From the NCBI GenBank assembly GCA_947453445.1, contig CANGGP010000004.1:43484-107483 (forward strand): a stretch of 64,000 bases of DNA. The letters run 5' to 3'. Under the pieces are notes generated by a model, which searched no databases, had not been told where the DNA came from, and saw only the letters and a program-made list of their open reading frames with translations. The stretch comes from Sphingobacteriaceae bacterium (GTDB taxonomy: Bacteria; Bacteroidota; Bacteroidia; B-17B0; Aurantibacillaceae). The position numbers and the translations under genes were made by a program. The first letter of the stretch is position 1. Each line of letters starts with the position of its first letter. Below are positions 38,001 to 47,498 of this stretch, one piece after another.

Positions 38001-39386
38001 TTACGTACTGTTGAGCGTGTAAACGCAGAAGGCAGCAAAGTAAACATCGTAATTGGCCGTTCAACCGAAATGCGCATTATTGATCTTAACACTGGTATTA
38101 CCTTAACAACCGGTAACGTTCCTTATGGTTCGAACTTGTATGTTAAACCGGGTGCAAAAGTGAAAAAAGGCGACTTGGTATGTGATTGGGATCCATACAA
38201 CGCTGTTATCGTATCCGAATTTGGTGGTACAGTTGAATTCGAACACATTAAAGAAAACGTAACCTTCCGTGAAGAAAGTGATGAACAAACAGGTTTCCGC
38301 GAAAAAGTAATTATTGAAAGCCGCGATAAAACCATGAGTCCACTCATTCGTATCGTAGATAAAAAAGGTGAATCATTAAAATCATACAATATTCCGGTAA
38401 GTGCCCACATCATTATTGCTGAAGGCGCGAAAATTGAACCGGGTCAAATTTTGGTGAAGATTCCTCGTGTTACCGGTAAAACAGGTGATATCACTGGTGG
38501 TTTACCGCGTGTAACTGAATTATTCGAAGCACGTAACCCAAGTAATCCTGCTGTAGTAAGTGAGATTGACGGTATCGTTTCTTTCGGAAAAATTAAACGT
38601 GGTAACCGTGAAGTAGTAGTTGAAGCGAAAACAGGCGAACAACGTCGTTATTTGGTGAACTTAAGTAAACACATTTTGGTTCAAGAAAACGATTTCGTGA
38701 AAGCCGGTGATGCTTTATCTGATGGCGCTATCAGCCCTGGTGATATTTTAGCAATTAAAGGCCCTACAGCTGTTCAAGAATATTTGGTGAATGAAATTCA
38801 AGAGGTATACCGTTTACAAGGTCAAAAATTAAACGATAAACACTTCGAAACCATTGTTCGTCAAATGATGCGTAAGGTTGAAATTGTTGATCCGGGCGAT
38901 ACCATGTTCTTAGAACAACAACTAATTAACAAAGCTGATTTTATGTCGGAAAACGACGCTATTTTTGGTAAAAAAGTAGTGATTGAACCGGGCGACAGCG
39001 GCGAAGTAAAACGTGGTCAAATTATTACTGCGCGTAAATTACGTGACGAGAACTCTGTTCTAAGACGTAAAGACAAGAAGTTAATTGAAGCCCGTGATGC
39101 AGTTCCTGCAACAGCGAACCCAATTTTACAAGGTATTACACGTGCCTCTTTACAAACCAACAGTTGGATTTCTGCAGCCTCTTTCCAGGAAACAACCAAG
39201 GTGTTAAACGAAGCCGCTGTAAACGGAAAAGTAGATACATTGTTAGGATTAAAAGAAAACGTAATTGTTGGACATTTAATTCCTGCTGGTACCGGCTTAC
39301 GTCAATACGAAAAATTAGTGGTTGGCAGCAAAGAAGAATACGAACGCTTAATGGCCAGCAAACAAGAAGTTGGCGAAGAAGTATAA
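35091..39386 (+). CDS. rpoC: RNA polymerase beta' subunit
   Basis: 1431 residues. It has the zinc ribbon [20 protein letters not shown] near residues 67-85, the catalytic NADFDGDQM with three Asp, and the second Cys site ([13 protein letters not shown]). It is the last gene of the operon and is closed by a strong terminator. Confidence 0.98.
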   Translation: MALRRDNKQKSNFSRITISLASPETILRRSSGEVLKPETINYRTYKPERDGLFCERIFGPVKDYECHCGKYKRIRYKGIVCDRCGVEVTEKKVRRERMGHINLVVPVAHIWYFRSLPNKIGYLLGLPTKKLDMIIYYERYVVINAGIAAENGVSYLDFLTEEEYLNIVDTLPKENNLLDENDPNKFVAKMGAEAVQDLLARLNLDELSYDLRHKANTETSQQRKNEALKRLQVIEAFRQANQNVVNKPEWMIVKVVPVIPPELRPLVPLDGGRFATSDLNDLYRRVIIRNNRLKRLIEIKAPDVILRNEKRMLQESVDSLFDNSRKSNAVKTDSNRPLKSLSDSLKGKQGRFRQNLLGKRVDYSARSVIVVGPELKLHECGLPKEMAAELFKPFIIRKMIERGIVKTVKSAKKIVDKKEPIVWDILENALKGHPVLLNRAPTLHRLGIQAFQPKLIEGKAIQLHPLVCTAFNADFDGDQMAVHVPLGNAAILEAQILMLASHNILNPSNGAPVAVPSQDMVLGLYYLTKSKKNLPNDVVKGEGKIFYSAEEVVIAVNEKSVDLHAQIKIKITNALEGDKLVNKIIDTTAGRVLFNIVVPHEVGYINELLTKKSLRDIIGMVVKKTGMAKTAKFLDDIKELGFRTAFKGGLSFNLGDIQTPPEKMKIIDESQVLVDEVISNYNMGFITNNERYNQIIDIWTHTNSKVTKKVLDTLSNDRQGFNPVFMMLDSGARGSKEQIKQLSGMRGLMAKPQKAGDTTTSIIENPVLSNFREGLSILEYFISTHGARKGLADTALKTADAGYLTRRLVDVAQDVIINESDCGTLRGLSMTALKNNDDVVETLYDRILGRTSVSDVFHPTTGELILAGGEVITEDIAAIIDKSPIETVDIRSVLTCESRSGVCAKCYGRNLANGRIVQLGEAVGVIAAQSIGEPGTQLTLRTFHVGGTASNTAASSSLVAKYDGILEIDELRTVERVNAEGSKVNIVIGRSTEMRIIDLNTGITLTTGNVPYGSNLYVKPGAKVKKGDLVCDWDPYNAVIVSEFGGTVEFEHIKENVTFREESDEQTGFREKVIIESRDKTMSPLIRIVDKKGESLKSYNIPVSAHIIIAEGAKIEPGQILVKIPRVTGKTGDITGGLPRVTELFEARNPSNPAVVSEIDGIVSFGKIKRGNREVVVEAKTGEQRRYLVNLSKHILVQENDFVKAGDALSDGAISPGDILAIKGPTAVQEYLVNEIQEVYRLQGQKLNDKHFETIVRQMMRKVEIVDPGDTMFLEQQLINKADFMSENDAIFGKKVVIEPGDSGEVKRGQIITARKLRDENSVLRRKDKKLIEARDAVPATANPILQGITRASLQTNSWISAASFQETTKVLNEAAVNGKVDTLLGLKENVIVGHLIPAGTGLRQYEKLVVGSKEEYERLMASKQEVGEEV

Positions 39387-39407
39387 TTCATTTCTAAATT
39401 ATATTTT

Positions 39408-39439
39408 AAAAAACCCCACTTAATAAGTGGGGTTTTTTT
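39408..39439 (+). terminator. Terminator after rpoC
   Basis: AAAACCCCACTT pairs with AGTGGGGTTTT across an AATA loop, followed by a T-run. Classic intrinsic terminator 25 bases after the rpoC stop. Confidence 0.95.
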
Positions 39440-39494
39440 ATTGTGGTTTAATTGAAGAGTATTAATTTCGTTAAAAATTTCAATTGTTTAAACG

Positions 39495-40178
39495 ATGAAT
39501 TCGCAGCTTCATCCTTTAGAAATAATCATTACCGGCGACGGATCGCCAAGCCTTATCAACAAAGCCTTACAAGCCACTTACCATTCGAAGCATGGGGCCA
39601 TACAAGAAAGCAAACATATTTTTATTCAACATGGACTAATACCTGCCATTGAAAAATTTGGGCACAAACTGTCGTTATTTGAACTAGGCTTTGGCACCGG
39701 TTTAAATGCGATTCTAAGCGCCATAGAGGCTTCAAAAAACCATTGGCAATTGCATTACACAGGTATAGAGAAATTTCCGCTTAATAAAGACCTTTATAAG
39801 GCTTTACATCTCGAAAAACAATTTGATATGGAGCAGCACCACATTGTGCAAAATATTTTGGAGAGTAAATGGCAACAATGGCAAAGCGTTTCGTCGCATT
39901 TTCAAATAAAAAAAGTACAAGGCGACATTTTGGATTATCCATTCGATACAAATTATCACCTCATTTATTTTGATGCCTTTGCCCCTGAAACAAATCCTGA
40001 ATTATGGTCGAAAGATATTTTGGAAAAAGTGTATAGGTTTATGCTTCAGGGCGGCATCATGGTTACTTTTTGTGCCAAAGGCAGTTTTAAACGGCAACTT
40101 AAAGATATTGGCTTTAAAGTTGAATCCATAAAAGGTCCGCCGGGCAAACGCGAAATGACCAGGGCCATTAAAATTTAA
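39495..40178 (+). CDS. mnmD: MnmD-like tRNA 2-thiouridine modification methyltransferase
   Basis: 227 residues matching the methyltransferase half of bifunctional MnmC. The N-terminal part reads ITGDGSPSLINKAL...YHSKHGAIQESKHIFIQHG, motif I is LFELGFGTGLNAIL, and YFDAFAPETNPELW and the ending PPGKREMTRAI are typical. It would add the methyl group to the nm5(s2)U34 wobble base of tRNA. The FAD oxidase half is absent, as in other stand-alone MnmD proteins. Confidence 0.85.
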   Translation: MNSQLHPLEIIITGDGSPSLINKALQATYHSKHGAIQESKHIFIQHGLIPAIEKFGHKLSLFELGFGTGLNAILSAIEASKNHWQLHYTGIEKFPLNKDLYKALHLEKQFDMEQHHIVQNILESKWQQWQSVSSHFQIKKVQGDILDYPFDTNYHLIYFDAFAPETNPELWSKDILEKVYRFMLQGGIMVTFCAKGSFKRQLKDIGFKVESIKGPPGKREMTRAIKI

Positions 40179-40232
40179 TCTGCTTTTATTCTGCTGAAAA
40201 AAAGGGTAATCAATAATTATGTTGTTTATCCT

Positions 40233-40240
40233 TACCTTTG
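40233..40240 (+). promoter_or_regulatory. -7 box directly before the flavin reductase gene
   Basis: TACCTTTG ends four bases before the ATG at 40245. If used, transcription would begin at or next to the start codon, giving a leaderless mRNA. No clear -33 element is visible. Confidence 0.4.
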
Positions 40241-40244
40241 TTAG

Positions 40245-41096
40245 ATGTTAACGATTCAACCAAAAGACCTTACGGTAATGCAAATTCAGAAGTATTTGCA
40301 AAACGCCATCGCCCCCCGCCCTATTTGCTTTGCCAGCACCATTAGTTTGAATGGCGAACCGAATTTAGCGCCATTCAGTTTTTTTAATATGTTCTCCTCA
40401 AATCCCCCAATTTTGGTTTTTTCGCCGGCTTACAGCGGCAGAACCGGGGCGCCAAAGGATACCCTTTTAAATGTAAAAGAAGTGCCTGAGGTGGTGATTA
40501 ATGTGGTGAATTATAACATGGTTCAACAAACGAGTTTAAGTAGTAGTCCTTTTCCAAAAGGCGTAAATGAATTCCTTAAATCAGGCTTCACCCCTATTCC
40601 ATCGGAAGACATTAAACCATTTCGGGTAAAAGAAAGTCCGGTTCAAATTGAATGCAAAGTAATTGAAGTAAAAGAGCTCGGAAAACAAGGAGGAGCAGGC
40701 AATTTGGTGATTTGTGAAGTGCTTAAATTTCACATCAGCGAAACGGTGCTCAACGAAAACAATCAAATCGACACCCACAAGATAGATTTGGTGGCCCGCA
40801 TGGGCGATAATTGGTATTGCCGTGCCAATGGTGATGCCTTGTTTGAGGTTCAAAAACCCATCACCAGTATTGGCATAGGTTATGATGCCATCCCTGATTC
40901 TATAAAACATAGCAAGGTGTTAAGCGGAAATAACTTAGGTTTGTTGGGCAGTGTTGAACAATTACCAAGTGCAGAAGATGTAAGTGCTTTTAAAAAGGGC
41001 TTAAAAAGTTTTAGCAATATTGAAGAGCAACATCGTTATGCGCAAACGCTTTTAGAAATGAATCAAGTGAAGGAAGCATGGATGGTGTTACTTTAA
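40245..41096 (+). CDS. Flavin reductase family protein (FMN-binding split barrel)
   Basis: 283 residues. The pattern NAIAPRPICFASTISLNGEPNLAPFSFFNMFSSNPP and VVINVVNYNM is that of the flavin-reductase-like split barrel, which binds FMN and is often an NAD(P)H-dependent oxidoreductase. The ~80-residue C-terminal part is less conserved. The substrate is unknown. It stands alone between two other plus-strand genes. Confidence 0.85.
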   Translation: MLTIQPKDLTVMQIQKYLQNAIAPRPICFASTISLNGEPNLAPFSFFNMFSSNPPILVFSPAYSGRTGAPKDTLLNVKEVPEVVINVVNYNMVQQTSLSSSPFPKGVNEFLKSGFTPIPSEDIKPFRVKESPVQIECKVIEVKELGKQGGAGNLVICEVLKFHISETVLNENNQIDTHKIDLVARMGDNWYCRANGDALFEVQKPITSIGIGYDAIPDSIKHSKVLSGNNLGLLGSVEQLPSAEDVSAFKKGLKSFSNIEEQHRYAQTLLEMNQVKEAWMVLL

Positions 41097-41177
41097 TTTA
41101 ATAAAAGTGTTTCTTGCGAATTGATTAATTTGTATAAATTAGAAGCTATTATTTGTAATTCATAAAATCAATATATC

Positions 41178-41564
41178 ATGGAAGTAACAGGAACACTTAA
41201 AGTAAAATTCGATACGCAGAAAGTAAGCGATCGTTTTCAAAAAAGAGAATTTGTATTAACAACGGAAGCCAACACACCCTATCCGCAACACGTTAGTTTT
41301 CAAGTCACACAAGATAAATGCAGCATGTTGGATCAATTTTCGGAAGGCGATGAAATTAAAATCCAATTTAATTTACGTGGCAGAGAATGGAATGGTCCGC
41401 AAGGCGTAAAATATTTTAACACGCTCGAAGCATGGCGTATTGAGCGCATGGCAGCCGGTTCGGCACCTAGTGCAAGCAACACTGCGCAAACTGCATCAAC
41501 AGGTGCAACACCGCCACCGGTGTTTACTGCAAACATTAACGATAACGACGATTTGCCGTTCTAA
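41178..41564 (+). CDS. DUF3127 protein with SSB-like acidic tail
   Basis: 128 residues. The body MEVTGTLKVKFDTQKVSDRFQKREFVL...YPQHVSFQVTQDKC...FNLRGREWNG is DUF3127, an OB-like fold found in Bacteroidota. The C-terminus after a low-complexity linker is NDNDDLPF. This matches the last residues of single-strand-binding proteins (DDDIPF), which dock DNA-repair partners. A role at single-stranded DNA is inferred from this tail. Confidence 0.85.
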   Translation: MEVTGTLKVKFDTQKVSDRFQKREFVLTTEANTPYPQHVSFQVTQDKCSMLDQFSEGDEIKIQFNLRGREWNGPQGVKYFNTLEAWRIERMAAGSAPSASNTAQTASTGATPPPVFTANINDNDDLPF

Positions 41565-41574
41565 CAATTTAAAA

Positions 41575-41634
41575 AAGAGGCAGTCAACAGCAAGAAGAAT
41601 TTATCTTCATTTTGTTTTCTGCCTCTTAATTTTT
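41575..41634 (+). terminator. Terminator after the DUF3127 gene
   Basis: AAGAGGCAG (41575-41583) and CTGCCTCTT (41619-41627) pair around a 35-base loop and are followed by AATTTTTT. The loop contains a further small GAAGA/TCTTC stem. Confidence 0.7.
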
Positions 41635-41653
41635 TCCGATTTCCAAAAAAAAT

Positions 41654-42682
41654 ATGCGCAAAAAATCCTCTGTCCTTTTAATCTATACCGGTGGCACCAT
41701 TGGCATGATGCAGGATGCAAAAAGTGGTGAGTTAAAACCATTTGATTTTAAATCGCTCAGCAAACAAATTCCTGAACTTCATAAATTTGATATTGATTTA
41801 AGTGCCATTGCATTTGAAGAACCGATTGATTCGTCGAACATGAATCCTGACATATGGATTGAATTGGTGCAAATCATCCAAAAGAATTACAACAAACACG
41901 ACGGTTTTGTGATCCTGCACGGCAGTGATACCATGAGTTACACAGCTTCAGCTTTAAGCTTTATGTTAGAAAACTTAAACAAACCTGTTGTGTTAACCGG
42001 CTCACAATTACCCATAGGTATTATTCGTACCGACGGAAAAGAAAACTTAATCACAGCCATTGAAATTGCAGGGGCAAAAGAAAAGGGTGAATCCATTATT
42101 CGCGAAGTATGCGTTTATTTTGAATATAAATTATACAGAGGCAACCGAACATTTAAATACAACTCCGCACATTTCGACGCGTTTAAATCCCCAAACTACC
42201 CCGCTTTAGCAGAAGCAGGCGTAAACATTCATTACAATAAAAACGCACGCTTAAAACCCACTAAAAAAGCTTTAATCAGCCATACAAAATTAGATAACGA
42301 CATCACTGTTTTAAAACTGTTTCCCGGTATCAGTAAAAAAATTACTTCAGCCATTTTAAATACACCGGGCATTAAGGCGGTGATCCTCGAAACATTTGGT
42401 GCCGGTAACGCCAGTACCGACGCCTGGTTTACCGATGAATTAAAAAAAGCCATTGCAAAGGGCATCATTATTTTAAACATTACCCAATGTGCCGAAGGTT
42501 CGGTTATACAAGGCATGTACGAAACCAGTGCCCATCTTAAAAAAATTGGGGTGGTGAGCGGAGCCGATTTAACTTTCGAAAGTGCCGTCACCAAACTGAT
42601 GTTTGTACTCGGACAAAAACTAACGCATCAAAAAACAATCGCTTTACTTCAAAAAAATTTGAGGGGCGAATTAAGCAATTAA
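41654..42682 (+). CDS. ansA: Type I (cytosolic) L-asparaginase
   Basis: 342 residues without signal peptide. The first catalytic Thr motif is YTGGTIGMM (~11-19). The second is HGSDTMSYTASALSF (~89-103), with the TD-equivalent SDT. The enzyme hydrolyses asparagine to aspartate and ammonia. The cystathionine beta-synthase type gene starts 2 bases after its stop, so the two are coupled. Confidence 0.9.
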   Translation: MRKKSSVLLIYTGGTIGMMQDAKSGELKPFDFKSLSKQIPELHKFDIDLSAIAFEEPIDSSNMNPDIWIELVQIIQKNYNKHDGFVILHGSDTMSYTASALSFMLENLNKPVVLTGSQLPIGIIRTDGKENLITAIEIAGAKEKGESIIREVCVYFEYKLYRGNRTFKYNSAHFDAFKSPNYPALAEAGVNIHYNKNARLKPTKKALISHTKLDNDITVLKLFPGISKKITSAILNTPGIKAVILETFGAGNASTDAWFTDELKKAIAKGIIILNITQCAEGSVIQGMYETSAHLKKIGVVSGADLTFESAVTKLMFVLGQKLTHQKTIALLQKNLRGELSN

Positions 42683-42684
42683 CC

Positions 42685-44055
42685 ATGAAAGCTTGTAAAA
42701 ACATATTAGAAACCATTGGCAATACACCATTGGTAAGATTAAACCGCATTACAAAGGATTTACCTTGTGAGGTATATGCCAAAGTTGAAACCTTTAATCC
42801 CGGTAATTCAATCAAAGACCGCATGGCCATTAAAATGATTGAAGATGCCGAAAAAGACGGGCGCTTAAAACCGGGCGGCACCATTATTGAAGGAACCAGT
42901 GGTAATACCGGCATGGGCTTAGCCATTGGAGCGGTGATTAAAGGATACAAATGTATTTTTACCACCACCGATAAACAAAGCAAAGAAAAAGTAGATGCCT
43001 TGCGTGCCTTTGGTGCCAATGTAATTGTTTGTCCTACTGATGTTGAACCTGAAGATCCTCGCTCATACTATTCTGTTTCGTCGCGTTTGGTGAGTGAAAT
43101 CCCGAATGCTTGGAAACCCAACCAATACGATAATTTAAGTAATTCATTGGCGCATTACGAATCAACCGGACCGGAAATTTGGGAACAAACAGAAGGCAAA
43201 ATTACGCACTTGGTAGTTGGTGTTGGCACCGGCGGAACCATTTGTGGCACGGGTAAATATTTGAAAGAAAAAAATCCGAACATTAAAATATTAGGCATTG
43301 ATACCTATGGTTCTGTTTTTAAGAAATACAAGGAGACAGGCATCTTCGATAAAAACGAAATTTATCCATACATCACCGAAGGTATTGGTGAAGACTTTTT
43401 GCCTGCCAATGTTGATTTTAGTATCATCGATCATTTTGAAAAAGTAACCGATAAGGATGCTGCGGTGATGACCCGTCGTATTCCGCGTGAAGAAGCCATT
43501 TTTGCCGGTAACAGTGCAGGATCGGCAGTGGCCGGATTAATGCAAATGAAAAACATGTTTAAAAAAGGTGATGTTGTGGTTGTAATTTTTCACGATCACG
43601 GCACGCGTTATTTGGGTAAAATGTTTAATGAAGACTGGATGCGCGACCGCAATTTTATTGAGCCAAGTAAGCCCAAAGCCATTGATTTAGTGGCCAATCA
43701 TAAAAACCAAAAATTACTAACGGTTGATGCGCACAGCAGCATTAATGAGGCCTTGCTCTTGTTGAACAAATATAACATTTCACAATTACCGGTAACACAC
43801 AACAACGAATTTGTAGGTTCTTTAAACGACAATTATTTGTTCAACAAACTCATTGAAAACAACGAGATTAAAAAAGAACCTGTGATTAGTGTGATGCAAA
43901 CAGCCTTTCCGATCGTTTCTGAAAACACAAGTATTGAAGAAGTGAGTAAGTTGATTAACAAGGATAACAATGCTGTATTATTGCGCGACATGGGCGGTAA
44001 CATGCACATCATCACCAAACACGATATTATTGAGGCAGTGGCAAAGATGGCTTAA
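42685..44055 (+). CDS. Cystathionine beta-synthase type PLP enzyme with CBS pair
   Basis: 456 residues. The PLP domain shows ETIGNTPLVRLNR, the lysine in NPGNSIKDRMA, the phosphate loop EGTSGNTGMG and GVGTGGTICG. A pair of CBS domains fills the last ~120 residues (LLTVDAHSSINEALLLLNK and ISVMQTAFPIVSENTSIEEVSKL). CBS pairs usually sense adenosyl ligands. Condensation of serine with homocysteine is the likely reaction, but cysteine synthase activity cannot be excluded. Confidence 0.88.
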   Translation: MKACKNILETIGNTPLVRLNRITKDLPCEVYAKVETFNPGNSIKDRMAIKMIEDAEKDGRLKPGGTIIEGTSGNTGMGLAIGAVIKGYKCIFTTTDKQSKEKVDALRAFGANVIVCPTDVEPEDPRSYYSVSSRLVSEIPNAWKPNQYDNLSNSLAHYESTGPEIWEQTEGKITHLVVGVGTGGTICGTGKYLKEKNPNIKILGIDTYGSVFKKYKETGIFDKNEIYPYITEGIGEDFLPANVDFSIIDHFEKVTDKDAAVMTRRIPREEAIFAGNSAGSAVAGLMQMKNMFKKGDVVVVIFHDHGTRYLGKMFNEDWMRDRNFIEPSKPKAIDLVANHKNQKLLTVDAHSSINEALLLLNKYNISQLPVTHNNEFVGSLNDNYLFNKLIENNEIKKEPVISVMQTAFPIVSENTSIEEVSKLINKDNNAVLLRDMGGNMHIITKHDIIEAVAKMA

Positions 44056-44066
44056 GGTAATGTTAT

Positions 44067-44903
44067 TTAGTCTTTAATAAACTTTAGAATACCATTACCA
44101 TCTCGAGATTTAATTTCAATCAAATAGTAACCGGCTTTGAATGACAAGGTATTAACCTCAAGAACTGAATTTTCTGCAATGTTAGAAAACATTAAATTGC
44201 CATACATATCAATTATTCTAACATAACTTTTTTCCTGTACGTTTTTTACCTTAAGTTCTTGACTAGAAGAATTAAACAATAATTCAAAATTTGTCTTCAT
44301 TTCATCCTGATTATTTTGTATTCCCGTGCAATCGTTCAAAAACATTGTAAGCGAATTACTATAGGAACATGGCCCCATACTGATATTTATTGTAAAAACT
44401 GTTGTTGTTGTAAGATTTGCTACCACATTGCTCGAAGAAGATGTTAACAAAACATTTGAAGGGCTCCATGTATATTGTGGTACAAACCCCCAATTAGAAT
44501 TGGCAACAACTATATTTATTTGTGTTGGTGTGCTTGGTAATGTTTTACACAATTGATTAGAACCAACTAAAGAAAAAGTTGGTGTGTCGAATGCTATAAC
44601 AGTTTTTGATTCAATTGCACTTGAACCCTGCGAATTGGATGCTGAGCACATAATTGTATAAATCTGAGTTGAGGGATTAAAATCAATTTTAATTAATTGC
44701 GGATTCATAATCGTGACATTCGCCATTGGAATAACTGACCATGAAAATGTACTTGGTGAATTAGTAGCCGTTACGCTGAATACACTACTTGAAGACGGAT
44801 ATGCACAAACAGAGGAAGGTCCTACAATGGGATTTAATACAGGCGTTTGAGAGTAGAAAAATATGTGACATAGAATAAAAAACAGAAAACTAATTTTTTT
44901 CAT
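44067..44903 (-). CDS. T9SS-secreted Ig/PKD-like protein
   Basis: 278 residues with signal peptide MKKISFLFFILCHIFFYSQ. Two PKD/Ig-like segments (PVLNPIVGPSSVCAYPSSSSVF and TPTFSLVGSNQLC) precede a C-terminal sorting domain that ends AGYYLIEIKSRDGNGILKFIKD. It is converted at the surface like the other T9SS cargo of the window. It converges with the CBS gene at 12 bases distance. Confidence 0.75.
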   Translation of the reverse strand: MKKISFLFFILCHIFFYSQTPVLNPIVGPSSVCAYPSSSSVFSVTATNSPSTFSWSVIPMANVTIMNPQLIKIDFNPSTQIYTIMCSASNSQGSSAIESKTVIAFDTPTFSLVGSNQLCKTLPSTPTQINIVVANSNWGFVPQYTWSPSNVLLTSSSSNVVANLTTTTVFTINISMGPCSYSNSLTMFLNDCTGIQNNQDEMKTNFELLFNSSSQELKVKNVQEKSYVRIIDMYGNLMFSNIAENSVLEVNTLSFKAGYYLIEIKSRDGNGILKFIKD

Positions 44904-45038
44904 AACCTTAAAATTTATTTTTTAAAGTTAAGTTTAAGAAAACTAGAAACCCATCACAATGAGTAAATTGCCTCTAATACTTATTAAATTTAGTTCATAA
45001 ACAGTTTATTAATCAGGCTATTTTTTAAATGGCCGGAT

Positions 45039-45713
45039 TTAATCGACGATTAATGTTTTTAAAATAGTATCCGATTTATTGACATAAATTTTGTCTTGAT
45101 ACTGATGCGTTATTTCTGTATAAGAACTTGTGGGATTTAAATTTTCTGTCACCATCCACATTAAATCAGTTTCCTTTAAAGCGGCAACATTGTATACTTG
45201 GGGCAAAATGGTATCCAGTTGATTCAGTACTGTTAAGTCGATAATATAAATGTGCCAGCCAAGGTTATAAACACTTATTCTTTTGCGATTGGATACTGAG
45301 TTTTTTTTAATTCTAAATTTTACATAACCAAAAGGATTTGCAATAAAATCGTGTTTCACGTTTTTTTCAGATAATTTAAAAAAGCTCTCATCACTTGCGT
45401 GTTGCGGTGTTGAAAGTAAATTTAATTGATATCCTCTGCCAAAGTGTTTTCGAAAATACAATTGGTATTCACCTTTACTATCGGTAACAGTAGATGCCAC
45501 CGTTTTATATGAACGGTGACCACTTGTGATACCCCCTCCGGGCTTAAAGCGCTCTTCCTGAATTTCAATTTTTGCATCGGCGATTGGTTCGTTGGTACCC
45601 AATTCTAACACATGGCCATTCACGCTGCCATGTCCGAATTTTTGGCAAGCAGAATTGACAAAAAGTAAGATGACACTTAGTATGAAATAAAAACCAAAAA
45701 GTTTCTTTTTCAT
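45039..45713 (-). CDS. Lipoprotein with carboxypeptidase-regulatory-like domain
   Basis: 224 residues; the lipobox is FVNSAC (Cys22). VNGHVLELGTNEPIADAKIEI followed by VTDSKGEYQLYF marks a carboxypeptidase-regulatory (TTR-like) domain. The C-terminal half is unknown. It lies 9 bases after the SBBP-type cargo gene and is probably in its operon. The predicted location is a membrane-anchored envelope protein. Confidence 0.75.
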   Translation of the reverse strand: MKKKLFGFYFILSVILLFVNSACQKFGHGSVNGHVLELGTNEPIADAKIEIQEERFKPGGGITSGHRSYKTVASTVTDSKGEYQLYFRKHFGRGYQLNLLSTPQHASDESFFKLSEKNVKHDFIANPFGYVKFRIKKNSVSNRKRISVYNLGWHIYIIDLTVLNQLDTILPQVYNVAALKETDLMWMVTENLNPTSSYTEITHQYQDKIYVNKSDTILKTLIVD

Positions 45714-45722
45714 GATATGGAA

Positions 45723-47432
45723 TTATTCTTTAATGAATTTTACCAATTGACTTGATTCCTTATTTTGAATCTCCAAATAATACAAGCCAGCATTCAATGT
45801 TTTTAATTCTAATTGCATTGTATCGGCATCGCTTTTTGTAAGAATACATGTTCTGCCTAACAGGTCTTTGATGCTAACAACACTGCCAATGGCAATGTGT
45901 TGAATGGTTAAGTTTGATTGCACCGGATTTGGAAAAACGGCGATGTGATTTTCCGACTGATCCAATCCTGAAATTCCGGTGGTATTATTATTTACAACAA
46001 GTTTATTTAATCCAGCTTTGGCAACAAAATTATTTTGACAAGGTGAACATTGTGATTTTAAGGTGTCCTTCATGACAATTGAATTATCGTAAAAGTAGCC
46101 CATCACATAATCGTTTCCGAAGGCATCGGCTGACAAACAATAAATCTCGTCATTTAATGCGCCACCTGCTGTTAGTGTACTCTTAATATTGCCTAAACTA
46201 TCTATTTTTGTTAAGAAAACATCGCTCGTTCCACTTTGGTCATTTAAAATGGTGTTCGAGCCCATCAACATTTGTGGCCCGCTAAAATTTCCGGCAATGC
46301 TCAATTCTTTTCCAAACGAAATGGCAGTACTTTTGTCATCATTGATAGAGCCAAATGACTTGATGTTCAACAAGACCCCATTTACGTCAAATTTGGCGTA
46401 AAACACATCGCTGCTGCTTCCTGTAGTATCAACATTGGCCAATTGAATGCCGCCATAATTTAAATACTTACCGCTAAAATGTCCGCTTAAATAAAAAGCC
46501 CCTTTATTATCAACTGTTACAGCCGAAGTTTGCATATTGCTTAAATTATTTGACAAAACTTTTGCCCACATCTCGTTACCGTTATTGTCGAGCATAGCAA
46601 TAAATGAAGCCACTCCGGCTGTTCCACGATACAAGGTATCATTTCCAAAAACAAAAGTTGGACTTTTAAAATAACCAGTTAAAAAAGCGTAGCCTTGCTT
46701 ATCGCATGCAACACTCAAGATGCGCTCATCGCCGTTTGATCCGTAAGCCTTTGCCCATTGTGTTTGACCATTGTAATTGTATTTAGCAACAAACACATCT
46801 TCCGACAATACAGCGGCCTTGAAATAATTACTTCCTGAAAACACAGCAGTGTCGCTAAAATAGCCGGCCAATACAATGCCATTGTTGGCATTTGACATGG
46901 CGGTTGGAATGGTGTGTGAGCTTAAATTATTTGAACAAGCCCACATAACACTGCCAAGTGAATTATACTTTGTAAGAAACATATTTCGTGTACCACCTGA
47001 TTGGGTTTTGGTGCTTTCGATAATAATATTTGGTCCGTCATAAAATCCACTGACATATATATTACCAGAGGCATCAGTGCAAATAGCGCCCGGATTATCC
47101 TTCCCCCATCCATGCATGCGTGAAACCCATTGAATTTTACCGCTTGGATTGTATTTGAGCACAAAAATATCTTCATCATTATACATACAATTGGTAAGCA
47201 TGTGCTCAATGGTGTTATCCATGTTAATTGACGTGCATTTGAAATATCCGGTCTCAATTACATTGCCTTGCGGGTCGGTGCTTAAACAATTTGGATTCGA
47301 TAAAATACAATATTGGTATTTCGACCACAACCAATCTTCATTTGTTGCTGTTGGAGGATTTACAATAACTTGTGAGATTGCTGTTCTGGCAGAAATAATC
47401 AAAGCAAATAAAATGACAACTTTTGTTTTCAT
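45723..47432 (-). CDS. T9SS-secreted protein with SBBP-like repeats
   Basis: 569 residues with signal peptide MKTKVVILFALIISARTAISQ. Repeats of the SBBP type run along the protein (KIQWVSRMHGWGKDNPG...DASGNIYVSG, GQTQWAKAYGSNGDERILSVACDKQGYAFLTG and later copies). The C-terminus (VFPNPVQSNLTIQ, GLYYLEI, LVKFIKE) is a type IX sorting domain. It is a smaller relative of the SBBP protein at 1267-4968 and has no Ig-like array. Confidence 0.8.
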   Translation of the reverse strand: MKTKVVILFALIISARTAISQVIVNPPTATNEDWLWSKYQYCILSNPNCLSTDPQGNVIETGYFKCTSINMDNTIEHMLTNCMYNDEDIFVLKYNPSGKIQWVSRMHGWGKDNPGAICTDASGNIYVSGFYDGPNIIIESTKTQSGGTRNMFLTKYNSLGSVMWACSNNLSSHTIPTAMSNANNGIVLAGYFSDTAVFSGSNYFKAAVLSEDVFVAKYNYNGQTQWAKAYGSNGDERILSVACDKQGYAFLTGYFKSPTFVFGNDTLYRGTAGVASFIAMLDNNGNEMWAKVLSNNLSNMQTSAVTVDNKGAFYLSGHFSGKYLNYGGIQLANVDTTGSSSDVFYAKFDVNGVLLNIKSFGSINDDKSTAISFGKELSIAGNFSGPQMLMGSNTILNDQSGTSDVFLTKIDSLGNIKSTLTAGGALNDEIYCLSADAFGNDYVMGYFYDNSIVMKDTLKSQCSPCQNNFVAKAGLNKLVVNNNTTGISGLDQSENHIAVFPNPVQSNLTIQHIAIGSVVSIKDLLGRTCILTKSDADTMQLELKTLNAGLYYLEIQNKESSQLVKFIKE

Positions 47433-47498
47433 GATGGGTTGTTTTGGTTTTATAAAAATAGCAAAAAAAAACTATTCTGCAATTCTAACTTAGTAAAA

